Below are positions 26,445 through 34,784 of a DNA stretch of 64,000 nucleotides, piece by piece; position 1 is the first letter of the stretch; every line of letters starts with the position of its first letter. A program made the translations under genes and the position numbers. Source of the stretch: Desnuesiella massiliensis (lineage in GTDB: Bacteria; Bacillota; Clostridia; Clostridiales; Clostridiaceae); contig NZ_LN879457.1 in the NCBI RefSeq assembly GCF_001403615.1, positions 806,001 to 870,000 on the forward strand, in the 5' to 3' direction. Under the pieces are notes generated by a model. That model worked only from the letters and a program-made list of their open reading frames with translations, was not told the origin of the DNA and made no database searches.

Positions 26445-28004
26445 ATGAAACGTAAAGGGCTATTAACACTTGTTCTAGCTGCACTGATAACAGTGACCGC
26501 AGTGGGGTGTAACAAAACAAAAAGTACCCAAGGCTCCAAGGATGGCGACAAAAATGGAAATGAAAAGATTACCATAAAATACTGGACTTCTTTTACGCCA
26601 AACCAGTATATAAAAAGCTTAAATGAAAGCTTAATGTATCAAGAGCTTGAAAAAAGGACAAATGTTCATGTGGAGTTTGAGCATCCTGTTGAAGGTCAAG
26701 AAACAGAGCAGTTTAATCTGCTTGTAAATTCTAATACTTTACCAGATGTTATACAAACTTACGCAACACAATATAAAGGTGGAATGGATAAGGCTATAAA
26801 GGATGGAGTGTATATAAGATTAAATGAATTGATTGATAAGTATGCACCAAACTTTAAAAAGCTATTACAAGAGGACCCAGAGCTTGCAAGGCAAGTAACC
26901 ACTGACCAAGGAAATATTTATGCATTCCCTGCAGTGGGTATAGATAAAAATGAGCCTGCTTGGTGGGGGCCAGTCATTCGTAAGGATTGGCTTAATGAAC
27001 TTGGATTAAAAGAGCCTACTACTATTGATGAGTGGTACAGTGTATTAAAACAGTTTAAGGAAAAGAAAAATACTGCGCCGCTTATACTTAATAAAAGAGG
27101 GTTAGATCCCTACGGAACTATAGTGAGTGCTTTTGATGTAGGAAATGGTTTTTATAAAAAAGGCAATACCATAAAATATGGACCAATGGATCCAGGCTTT
27201 AAGGAATACCTTGCAACCATGAATAAGTGGTTCAATGAAGGATTAATTGACAAGGATTTTGCTACTCGTGATACAAAGAGCAGAGAAGCTCTAATTACTT
27301 CAGGAAAAGCTGGTATTTATATGACAGAATATGCATTGGTGGATCAATATGTTGCTGCCATAAGGGTTACAGATCCTAAAGCAGAGTTTTCTCCAATTGT
27401 GCAGCCTTCATTAAAAGCAGGAGAAAAGGTAAAGATGAGAGTGGTTAACGAACGTAATGGAGGATATGAAGCCGTTATAACCTCTGCTTGTAAAAACCCA
27501 GAACAGGTTGTAAAGTGGTTTGATTATGCCTATAGCAAAGAGGGACAGATGCTTTTTAACTATGGAATTGAAGGCACAAGCTACACTATGGTAGATGGAA
27601 AACCTAAATTTACAGACCTTATGACAAAAAATCCTGATGGCCTTGATTTCTGGACAGTTTGCAACAAATATAAGCTTGAAATAGGACCTTATTTAAGAGA
27701 TTACAAGGCTTTACCTGAGTTTTCAAAATTCTCCTTAGAAGCTATGGATAAGTGGACAAAGGCAGATACTGATTACGTGGTGCCTCCAATAAATCTTACC
27801 GCTGAAGAAAATGAAAAGTATTCGGCTATTATGAGTGATGTTAATACTTATAGGGATGAAATGATATTAAAATTCATAACTGGTAAGGAACCATTAAGTA
27901 AGTTTGATAGCTATGTAGAGCAGCTTAAGAAGATGGGCATTGAAGATGCTATAAAGATATATCAAGCTGCCCTAGAAAGATATAATAACAGAAAGATTAA
28001 ATAG
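26445..28004 (+). CDS. ABC sugar transporter solute-binding lipoprotein (LplA/YtcQ type)
   Basis: A 519-residue extracytoplasmic binding protein. Lipoprotein signal with lipobox TAVGC (Cys22), a short charged linker, then the large type 1 binding fold (ITIKYWTSFTPNQY, LPDVIQTYA, GKAGIYMTEYA). Length fits the LplA/YtcQ group that binds oligosaccharides. An AGGGGGA site precedes the ATG. A 42-nt perfect hairpin follows before the permease genes, typical of binding-protein messages that are kept more abundant than the permeases. No ATPase gene is present; these systems usually share an MsmK-type ATPase. Confidence 0.93.
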   Translation: MKRKGLLTLVLAALITVTAVGCNKTKSTQGSKDGDKNGNEKITIKYWTSFTPNQYIKSLNESLMYQELEKRTNVHVEFEHPVEGQETEQFNLLVNSNTLPDVIQTYATQYKGGMDKAIKDGVYIRLNELIDKYAPNFKKLLQEDPELARQVTTDQGNIYAFPAVGIDKNEPAWWGPVIRKDWLNELGLKEPTTIDEWYSVLKQFKEKKNTAPLILNKRGLDPYGTIVSAFDVGNGFYKKGNTIKYGPMDPGFKEYLATMNKWFNEGLIDKDFATRDTKSREALITSGKAGIYMTEYALVDQYVAAIRVTDPKAEFSPIVQPSLKAGEKVKMRVVNERNGGYEAVITSACKNPEQVVKWFDYAYSKEGQMLFNYGIEGTSYTMVDGKPKFTDLMTKNPDGLDFWTVCNKYKLEIGPYLRDYKALPEFSKFSLEAMDKWTKADTDYVVPPINLTAEENEKYSAIMSDVNTYRDEMILKFITGKEPLSKFDSYVEQLKKMGIEDAIKIYQAALERYNNRKIK

Positions 28005-28008
28005 TTCT

Positions 28009-28050
28009 TATAAATTCTGAAGAATGAACATACATTCTTCAGAATTTATA
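28009..28050 (+). other. 18-bp perfect stem between binding-protein and permease genes
   Basis: Arms 28009-28026 and 28033-28050 are exact reverse complements with a 6-nt loop. There is no T run after the stem, so it is more likely an mRNA-stabilising or processing hairpin than a terminator. Confidence 0.75.
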
Positions 28051-28083
28051 CTAAAATCCTAAAAAGCAAGGAGGAGCTAATTT

Positions 28084-29040
28084 ATGGCAGAACTGCAGGT
28101 TAATAGTAAGGCTCACTATAATCAAAAGATCAGTGTATGGAAAAGAATACGTAAGGATTTTAAGATAAATAGATATGTTTACATCATGGCAATACCCATG
28201 ATTATATATTTTATACTCTTTAGCTATATTCCCATGTATGGAGTTACCATAGCCTTTAAAGATTTCAGTCCAAGGCTGGGAATTCTAGGAAGTGAGTGAG
28301 TAGGGCTAAAACATTTTAAAGCGTTTTTTGATAGTATATATTTTGCTAGAACATTAAAAAACACAGTACTTATCAGTATGCATTCTCTGTTGTGGGGATT
28401 TCCATCGGCGGTAATACTGGCACTGCTTTTAAATGAGATAAGAAGAAAGAAATTTAAAAGTATAGTTCAGACTGTTACTTATCTTCCACACTTTATATCC
28501 TTGGTTGTAATATGCGGTATGATTATAGATTTTACCTCTACTGATGGTTTAATTAATTCAATTTTAGTTAACTTTGGTGTAGAACCTGTAAACTGGCTTA
28601 CAAAGCCTGAGTGGTTTAGACCTATTTATATAGGTTCAGGACTTTGGCAGAGCATAGGGTGGGACAGCATAATCTATCTTGCAGCACTTTCGGGCATAGA
28701 CCCATCTTTATACGAAGCGGCTACAGTAGATGGGGCTGGGCGTTGGAAGCAGCTCATTCATATAACCTTGCCTGGTATAGCACCTACTCTTGTAATTATG
28801 CTCATATTAAATATAGGCGGATTAATGAGCGTAGGATATGAGAAAATTATTCTTCTATATAATCCTATGACCTGGGAAACTTCAGATGTTATATCAAGCT
28901 ATGTATATAGAAAAGGACTTGTTGGTGCTCAATACGATTTCAGTACAGCGGTAGGTCTATTAGAGTCTGCTGTTGGATTTGTATTATTAGTGCTTGCTAA
29001 TAAATTTAGCAAAAAGATATCAGAAACAAGCTTATGGTAA
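28084..29040 (+). pseudogene. ABC sugar permease (LplB/YteP type) interrupted by in-frame TGA
   Basis: One continuous reading frame of 318 codons broken only by TGA at 28297-28299. The product up to the stop ends with SPRLGILGSE and the frame resumes VGLKHFKAFFDSIYFARTLK; the expected family sequence has SPWVGL or EWVGL here, so the TGA replaces a conserved Trp codon by one base change. The rest is a normal permease with six helices and the EAATVDGAGRWKQ coupling motif (EAA loop). A GGAGG site precedes the start. Internal restart at ATG 28378 would lose the first helix. The downstream genes look intact, so this is a recent mutation, a sequencing error or a case of readthrough. Confidence 0.85.
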
Positions 29041-29054
29041 GGTGAGGTGAGATT

Positions 29055-29948
29055 ATGCGAGTTAAAAGAAGCTTAGGAGAAAAAGTCTTTGACACAGCTA
29101 ACATAATATTTATGATATTACTTATGATTATATGTATATATCCATTGTTGTATGTTTTATTTGCTTCCTTAAGTGATCCTTATGAATTGATGAAGCATAG
29201 AGGTCTTTTACTAAAACCACTAGGATTTACTTTGAATGGTTATGCTCTGGTATTTAAAAACCCAAGCATTATGACAGGCTTTTTAAATACTCTTTTCTAT
29301 GTGGTAGTAGGAACCAGCTTAAATTTATTGTTGACAAGTATGTCAGCTTACGTACTTTCAAGAAAAAACTTGTTTTTTGGAAAGCCGTTAATGTGGATGG
29401 TTACTATACCCATGTTTTTTAGTGGAGGATTGATTCCCTTTTATCTCCAGGTACAAAGACTAGGGCTCATTGATTCGAGATGGGCAATTATACTGCCATC
29501 GGCTATATCCGTATGGAACCTTATTGTACTTAGAACTGCTTTTAGAAATATACCAGAAAGTCTTATAGAATCTGCTAAGATAGATGGAGCAAATGATTTC
29601 ACCATATTGTTTAAAATAGTTATTCCAGTTTCTAAAGCTACTTTAGCTGTAATAGCTCTATTTTATGCTGTAGGGCAGTGGAATTCATGGTTTAATGCTA
29701 TGCTTTTCTTAAAAGACAGAAGTAAATATCCTCTTCAGCTTATATTAAGAGAAATTTTGATATCAAATGATACCAGAGAGATGATGAATTTACCAAAGGG
29801 TGCAGCTCAGTTTATAAAAGCGGATGCTTATAAAACCTTAATTAAATATAGCACTGTAATTGTTTCAACTCTTCCAATATTATGTTTATATCCATTTTTA
29901 CAAAAATATTTTGTGAAGGGTGTTATGATAGGTTCAGTAAAAGAGTAG
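29055..29948 (+). CDS. ABC sugar permease (LplC/YtcP type)
   Basis: A 297-residue inner-membrane permease with six helices and the EAA coupling motif ESAKIDGANDFTILFKIVIPVSK. Residues such as MFFSGGLIPFYL and the WNSWFNAMLFL segment are typical of the YtcP group that partners LplB/YteP permeases and LplA-type binding proteins. Start ATG with a GGTGAGGTGA site. It lies 14 nt after the broken permease and 17 nt before the GH63-like gene, as one operon. Confidence 0.93.
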   Translation: MRVKRSLGEKVFDTANIIFMILLMIICIYPLLYVLFASLSDPYELMKHRGLLLKPLGFTLNGYALVFKNPSIMTGFLNTLFYVVVGTSLNLLLTSMSAYVLSRKNLFFGKPLMWMVTIPMFFSGGLIPFYLQVQRLGLIDSRWAIILPSAISVWNLIVLRTAFRNIPESLIESAKIDGANDFTILFKIVIPVSKATLAVIALFYAVGQWNSWFNAMLFLKDRSKYPLQLILREILISNDTREMMNLPKGAAQFIKADAYKTLIKYSTVIVSTLPILCLYPFLQKYFVKGVMIGSVKE

Positions 29949-29965
29949 AGAAGAGAGGATATACT

Positions 29966-32101
29966 ATGAAATTATCAAAAACAGCTATCATGTCATTGGC
30001 TTCTTGTTTTATGATAACGGGTACTATGGCTGGTTGCAGCAATAATAGACTTAAAAGTAATGAGGAAATAAGATATAAGTTTAAAAATATTATTGATGTA
30101 ACAGGAATTCCTAAAAAAGCTAAACCTGATGATAATTATGAGATAAATCCTTTTTCTGATATGGGAGCATGGCATGCTTATCATTTGCCTTCCTTAAAGG
30201 ATAAGGAATATTATGGAGGTTTTACAGGCCCCTTATATATTGCAGAAGAGTATGGAATATGGCTTAGTAAGTGCTTTAACCGTATTAGGATATATGATGC
30301 TAAAGGTGGACAGGAAATAAAGTTATCACAATGTAAGAATCCAGATTTATCCTATTATCCAGGACTCTTGGTTCAAGACTATGACATGGAGGACTTTGAG
30401 CTAAAGCTAGAATTAAGATTTGTTACCAATAGAACAGCTCTTGTTACTACAACAATTAAAAATAAAACTAATAAGGAATTAAACCTAAAGCTTCAGTGGG
30501 AAGGCGATCTTTTATATTATATTAAAACAGAGTTTACTGCTTCGTCCAAAGGAGTAAAGGTGAACTTCCCTGATGCAAGATTAAATTGGAAAGCTCTAGT
30601 CTCTGATGAGATGGAGTACGAAGTCAGATATCCTTTTGAGGTGAACACGGATATAAAAGGAATGAGCTATGTTACCTCTATGAAGGATAATATAATAATA
30701 AAGCCTAAAAAGGAGTATATTTTAAACACCACTAACTCCTATACCTTTACTAAGAAGGAAAAAGATGAGGAACATAAGAAGATAGAAACTATTCTAGAAA
30801 AACCTTTAGAGTATATTAAGGAAAATGCAGTGAGATGGAATAAGTATCTTTCCTCTGCTTTAAAGAAAGGCAAAGAAGATTATAATGAGGTTGCGGTAAA
30901 AGCTGTTGAAACATTGATAACTAATTGGAGAAGTCCAGCAGGAGCAATAAAGAAAAATGGAATTACCCCCTCTATGTCTTATGCTTGGTTTAATGGCATG
31001 TGGGCGTGGGATTCATGGAAGCAGGCTGTGGCCACGGCGAGTTTTTCACCAGAGCTTGCCAAAGACAATATTAGAGCCATGTTTGATTACCAGAGAGAAG
31101 ATGGTATGGTTATAGATGCCATATTCTATAATAAAAACGGTGATAATTGGAATGAAAGAAATTCAAAACCTCCTCTAGCTGCTTGGGCAGTTTGGAAGGT
31201 TTATGAAGAAAGCAAGGATAAAGCCTTTTTAGAAGAGATGTATCCAAAGCTTGTAAAGTATCATAATTGGTGGTATAGCTATAGAGATAACGATAAGAAT
31301 GGTATTGCTGAATATGGAGGTACTTTAGATGAGCTAAATAGCAGTTCTAAAGAAATTTTACGAGCTGCAGCTTGGGAAAGCGGCATGGATAATGCTGTAA
31401 GATTTGATGAGAATTATGGAATAGAGATTCTTGAAAATCGAAATGGAAAGAAGGAGATTATCGGTTATTCCATAAACCAAGAGTCTGTGGATTTGAACTC
31501 CTACTTATTTGCAGAAAAGAAATTTTTAGCTAGCATAGCTAAAGTATTAAATAAACCTGAGGATAGTAAAACCTATGAAAAAGAAGGAAAGTATATAAAG
31601 GATTTTATACAAAAACACATGTTTAGTGAAGAGGAAGGCTTCTTTTTTGATATAGATATTAAGGATAAAAAGCCTTTAATAAATAGAAGAAAGGGACCGG
31701 AAGGTATAATACCTCTTTGGGCTGGTGTGGCCAGCGAGGAGCAAGCTAGGGCAGTTAAAGATGCTGTAATGAAGGAAGATAAGTTTAATACTAAGGTACC
31801 AATTCCTAGCGCATCAAAAGACAACGAAAGATATAATCCCACCAAGTATTGGAGAGGACCAGTATGGCTTGATCAGGCGTATTTCGCCATTGAAGGGTTA
31901 GCTTTTTATGGATATAAGGAAGAGGCTTCAAAGCTTGCTAAGAAAGTGTTAGATAATGCGGAAGGAATTAAGGATAAAGGAAAAACCTTTAGGGAAAATT
32001 ATAATCCTGAGAATGGAGAAGGACTTCATTGTACCAATTTTAGCTGGTCAGCAGGAATGGCGTACTTGCTTTATAGAAATTACTTAGAAATTAGTGAATA
32101 G
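29966..32101 (+). CDS. Lipoprotein glycoside hydrolase, GH63-like (alpha/alpha barrel)
   Basis: A 711-residue extracellular lipoprotein. The ATG at 29966, with GAGAGGAT upstream, gives a lipoprotein signal with lipobox TMAGC (Cys22); an open stretch before it is not needed. The catalytic half is an alpha/alpha-toroid with GMWAWDSWKQA (candidate acid Asp), YQREDGMV, LAAWAVW, DNDKNGIAEYGGTLDE and PTKYWRGPVWLDQAYFA, the pattern of GH63/YgjK and mannosylglycerate-type hydrolases. It probably trims a glycan outside the cell before ABC uptake. Exact linkage unknown. Confidence 0.85.
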   Translation: MKLSKTAIMSLASCFMITGTMAGCSNNRLKSNEEIRYKFKNIIDVTGIPKKAKPDDNYEINPFSDMGAWHAYHLPSLKDKEYYGGFTGPLYIAEEYGIWLSKCFNRIRIYDAKGGQEIKLSQCKNPDLSYYPGLLVQDYDMEDFELKLELRFVTNRTALVTTTIKNKTNKELNLKLQWEGDLLYYIKTEFTASSKGVKVNFPDARLNWKALVSDEMEYEVRYPFEVNTDIKGMSYVTSMKDNIIIKPKKEYILNTTNSYTFTKKEKDEEHKKIETILEKPLEYIKENAVRWNKYLSSALKKGKEDYNEVAVKAVETLITNWRSPAGAIKKNGITPSMSYAWFNGMWAWDSWKQAVATASFSPELAKDNIRAMFDYQREDGMVIDAIFYNKNGDNWNERNSKPPLAAWAVWKVYEESKDKAFLEEMYPKLVKYHNWWYSYRDNDKNGIAEYGGTLDELNSSSKEILRAAAWESGMDNAVRFDENYGIEILENRNGKKEIIGYSINQESVDLNSYLFAEKKFLASIAKVLNKPEDSKTYEKEGKYIKDFIQKHMFSEEEGFFFDIDIKDKKPLINRRKGPEGIIPLWAGVASEEQARAVKDAVMKEDKFNTKVPIPSASKDNERYNPTKYWRGPVWLDQAYFAIEGLAFYGYKEEASKLAKKVLDNAEGIKDKGKTFRENYNPENGEGLHCTNFSWSAGMAYLLYRNYLEISE

Positions 32102-32119
32102 TGAGTTTAAATTTAAAAA

Positions 32120-32166
32120 TAGTCTAAGGTATCCTTTAAAATAAAATTGAGGAGAACCTTAGACTA
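32120..32166 (+). other. Hairpin after the GH63-like gene
   Basis: Arms TAGTCTAAGGT (32120-32130) and ACCTTAGACTA (32156-32166) pair exactly with a 25-nt loop. No T run follows; termination is probably completed by the repeat element at 32199. Confidence 0.55.
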
Positions 32167-32198
32167 TAATAAAAATATATAAAGCATGGGAATCAATA

Positions 32199-32270
32199 TT
32201 AAGACATCTCCAAAAAAATAACTAGTCAGTCTACTCGTCTATTTGACTAGTTATTTTTTTACGATGCCTA
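32199..32270 (-). repeat. 72-bp terminator-shaped repeat, copy X
   Basis: AAAAAAATAACTAGTCA, a 14-nt spacer, then TTGACTAGTTATTTTTTT, flanked by GACATCTCC and ACGATGCCTA. Near-identical in reverse complement to 42256-42327. The palindrome with A and T runs would end transcription in both directions. Confidence 0.82.
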
Positions 32271-32377
32271 AAAAGTTTTTAATATAGTATAACTTAAAGT
32301 CAAATTATTTTTTCTATAGTTGACAACTTAATAGATTTCTTATATAATCGTCTTTGTGTTAAATAAATAATAAATAT

Positions 32378-32452
32378 TGGGATGTCGCCAAGCGGTAAGG
32401 CAACGGACTTTGACTCCGTCATGCGTAGGTTCAAATCCTGCCATCCCAGCCA
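32378..32452 (+). tRNA. tRNA-Gln (anticodon UUG)
   Basis: A 75-nt cloverleaf: acceptor TGGGATG/CATCCCA, D-loop AGCGGTAAGGC, anticodon stem ACGGA/TCCGT around CTTTGAC (anticodon TTG, reading CAA), T-arm GTAGG-TTCAAAT-CCTGC, encoded CCA. All stems pair well. Confidence 0.96.
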
Positions 32453-32453
32453 C

Positions 32454-32491
32454 AAAAGGTTCTACTTAATGTTAGTGGAACCTTTAATTTT
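32454..32491 (+). terminator. Terminator after tRNA-Gln(UUG)
   Basis: Stem AAAGGTTC / GAACCTTT extended by partial pairing inside, followed by a T-rich tract. Confidence 0.7.
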
Positions 32492-32582
32492 GTATTACTT
32501 TTTAAATTCTGTAACAAATATTCATAATAAAGTTGTAATGAATTATTAAAATTTAAAAATTATAAATATTTAAAAAATCATA

Positions 32583-32611
32583 TTGACAATTTTAAAATAG
32601 GGTTTTATTAT
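32583..32611 (+). promoter_or_regulatory. Sigma-A promoter of the T-box/aspS leader
   Basis: TTGACA (32583-32588), 17-bp spacer, TATTAT (32606-32611); start expected near 32618, just before the T-box Stem I. A perfect -35 with optimal spacing suggests strong constitutive initiation with control left to the leader. Confidence 0.78.
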
Positions 32612-32617
32612 ATTTAT

Positions 32618-32975
32618 AATATCTATGAAGAGAAGAGTAGGAGTGTTATTTCCTCAAAGAGAGCTAGGAAGGGTGGAAGCCTGGTAGGAAAATATTTTGA
32701 AGGACATCTCTGAGATGCTTATTTGAACCTATAGGGAAACATTACAAAAACTCAATTTATTATGTTTCAAAATCACAGCTTTAAGTGATTATGGAACATG
32801 TATAAGTTGACAGTTGAGGTTGTTTCCATATGATGTAGTATTAGAATAAGCCGGATTTCACCGTTAAAGGAACTAAAGTGAACTTTAATTATATGACTTT
32901 TAATGAAAATTAAGGTTAAAAAGGATGGTACCGTGAGTAGAGCTCACTCCTTTATTGGAGTGGGCTTTGTTTTAT
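32618..32975 (+). promoter_or_regulatory. T-box riboswitch leader, first module
   Basis: Shows the elements of a T-box leader: Stem I with AGAGAGCTAGG and GGTGGAAGCCTGG, a specifier region GAAGGACATCTCTGAG in which GAC (32703-32705, Asp) followed by A is the best specifier, a long Stem II/III region, the T-box sequence AAGGATGGTACCGTG (32921-32935), and a terminator stem CACTCC / GGAGTG with a T-rich tail (to about 32975). Uncharged tRNA would favour the antiterminator. The specifier choice is a reading by eye; the T-box itself is clear. Confidence 0.85.
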
Positions 32976-33004
32976 TTAAATATAGTTAATTTCTTCCCAT
33001 AACC

Positions 33005-33115
33005 AGGGCCCGGTGAAGGATAAAATTACTAGTACCATCTTATGATGATTAAAGTTAATTAGGGTGGTACCACGGAATTTTCGTCCCTTGATTTATTTCA
33101 AGGGATTTTTTATTT
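33005..33115 (+). promoter_or_regulatory. Second T-box antiterminator/terminator module
   Basis: A second T-box sequence AGGGTGGTACCACGG (33061-33075) is followed by terminator stem TCCCTTGA / TCAAGGGA and a T run (33083-33112). Only about 85 nt separate it from the first terminator, too little for another full Stem I, so both modules seem to depend on one upstream specifier. It lies about 100 nt before the aspS start. Confidence 0.85.
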
Positions 33116-33216
33116 TATTAGGAAAATATAATAATTTTTAAAAAGCATTAAAAGAAAACTTTAAATAGGATTAAGCCTAAATATATAAGGAATATTTTAA
33201 GAGAGGAGATTTATTT

Positions 33217-34515
33217 ATGTGCAATTTGAATAGAACATTAATATCAGATTTAGAAAATAAAATAAATGAGGAGGTTTGTCTCAAGGGATGGATTTATAAA
33301 ATAAGGAGATTGAGTAAGATATCTTTTATTATCTTAAGAGATAGAAGCGGTAAGGTGCAGTGCGTAGTAGAAAACAGTATTATTGATTTTGCTAAGATAA
33401 AAAATGAAAGTATTGTTTGTATAACAGGTAAAGTAGTGAATAGTAATAATTCTATAAATAGCTATGAAATTCAAGGAAACAACGTAGAACTAATTTCAGC
33501 TGTGGAAAATGAGATACCTCTGGAAATTAATTCATCAAATTTTAACGTGAATTTAGACACTATTTTAAATAATAGATCTGTAAGTCTGAGGCAAGAAAAA
33601 ATTAATTCAGTTTTTAAGTTTCAGGCAATTATAGCTCAAGGTTTTAGAGAGTTTTTAGTATCTCAGGGTTTTACAGAAGTGTTTACTCCTAAAATTGTGG
33701 CCGAGGGGGCTGAGGGGGGCACAGCTATTTTTGAAGTTAAATATTTTGAAAATAAAGCTTATTTGGCACAAAGTCCTCAATTTTATAAGCAAATGCTAGT
33801 GGGTGCTGGTTATGAAAGAGTATTCGAAATAGGTCATGCCTATAGAGCAGAAGAGCATAACACTAATAGACACCTAAATGAATATATAAGCATGGATTTT
33901 GAGATGGGCTTTATAGATAGTGAAAAAGATGTAATGAAAATGGAGGAACAGTTATTAAAATATATATTAAATAAATTATCAAAGGAGGCTAAAGCCATTT
34001 TGGAGGATTTTGAAATAGAACTTCCAAAGATAGGAGACAGCATACCTGCCATAAAGTTTAAGGACGCCTTAGAGCTTTTGAGCAAAGTTTATCATAAAGA
34101 TGACTTGGAAGGGGATTTAGATCCTGAGTCAGAAAAGCTTCTATGCAAATATGCTAAAGAACATTTAAATAGTGAGTTCCTATTTGTAACTCATTACCCA
34201 AGAAAAAAGCGACCTATGTATACCATGCCAGAGGAGGAGCAGTGGACCCGCAGCTTTGACTTGCTTTTTAGAGGATTAGAAATAACTACTGGTGGTCAAA
34301 GAATTAATGATTATAATATGTTAGTTAGCAATATGAAGATTAAAGGGCTAAATCCTGATAAATTTCAATCCTATTTAGAAGCTTTTAAATATGCAATTCC
34401 ACCGCACGGTGGATTAGCAATAGGGTTAGAGAGACTAACAGCTCAACTGCTTAAGCTTAATAATGTAAGAGAAGCGTCCCTGTTTCCTAGAGATAGAACA
34501 AGAATAATACCTTAA
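33217..34515 (+). CDS. aspS: Archaeal-type (probably non-discriminating) aspartyl-tRNA synthetase
   Basis: A 432-residue class II synthetase: OB-fold anticodon domain (about 10-105) and catalytic core with motif 2 around GHAYRAEEHNTNRHLNEY and motif 3 GLAIGLERLTAQ. The short bacterial form without an insertion domain and the C-terminus EASLFPRDRTRI are typical of archaeal/eukaryal-type AspRS (AspS2), which in clostridia charges both tRNA-Asp and tRNA-Asn and works with GatCAB. AsnRS is the main alternative, but the C-terminal Pro-Arg-Asp-Arg pattern and the GAC specifier in the leader favour Asp. It has a GAGGAG site and T-box control. No gat genes are adjacent here. Confidence 0.87.
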   Translation: MCNLNRTLISDLENKINEEVCLKGWIYKIRRLSKISFIILRDRSGKVQCVVENSIIDFAKIKNESIVCITGKVVNSNNSINSYEIQGNNVELISAVENEIPLEINSSNFNVNLDTILNNRSVSLRQEKINSVFKFQAIIAQGFREFLVSQGFTEVFTPKIVAEGAEGGTAIFEVKYFENKAYLAQSPQFYKQMLVGAGYERVFEIGHAYRAEEHNTNRHLNEYISMDFEMGFIDSEKDVMKMEEQLLKYILNKLSKEAKAILEDFEIELPKIGDSIPAIKFKDALELLSKVYHKDDLEGDLDPESEKLLCKYAKEHLNSEFLFVTHYPRKKRPMYTMPEEEQWTRSFDLLFRGLEITTGGQRINDYNMLVSNMKIKGLNPDKFQSYLEAFKYAIPPHGGLAIGLERLTAQLLKLNNVREASLFPRDRTRIIP

Positions 34516-34519
34516 ATAA

Positions 34520-34694
34520 AAATTGCGAAGGTAATTTTTATTAAAATGCTATTCTTTAGCATTTTTTAATACACAATGCACAGTTCACAATACACAATGA
34601 AGGAAATTTTTTTCTCTGCTGACACTGCGTAGAGTAACGGAGAAAAATCTTCCCTAATTGTGTACTGTGCATTGTGAACTGTAAATTGAAAAAA
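34520..34694 (+). repeat. Post-stop-codon repeat element, copy B
   Basis: Starts 5 bp after the aspS stop codon with AAATTGCGAA, a short hairpin with T run (ATGCTATTCTTTAGCATTTTTT), then long inverted arms (CACAATGCACAGTTCACAAT / ATTGTGTACTGTGCATTGTG region). It matches 17072-17309 at both ends but lacks that copy's extra central hairpin. The remaining 90 bp to 34784 show no gene. Confidence 0.75.
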
Positions 34695-34784
34695 GTTATA
34701 ATAAATAATAATTTTAAATTATCGTGGGTTTTTCGCTATTAACATAGTCTAAATATATGAAAGAACCATAAGGGAGGTTTGAAG

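Noticed and set aside
28297..28299. TGA as selenocysteine codon
   Set aside because: The family has Trp here, no SECIS-like hairpin is placed just downstream, and no selenoprotein role is known for this permease.
33217..34515. Asparaginyl-tRNA synthetase
   Set aside because: The short class II form with FPRDRTRI end and the GAC specifier fit archaeal-type AspRS better, although the two are close relatives.
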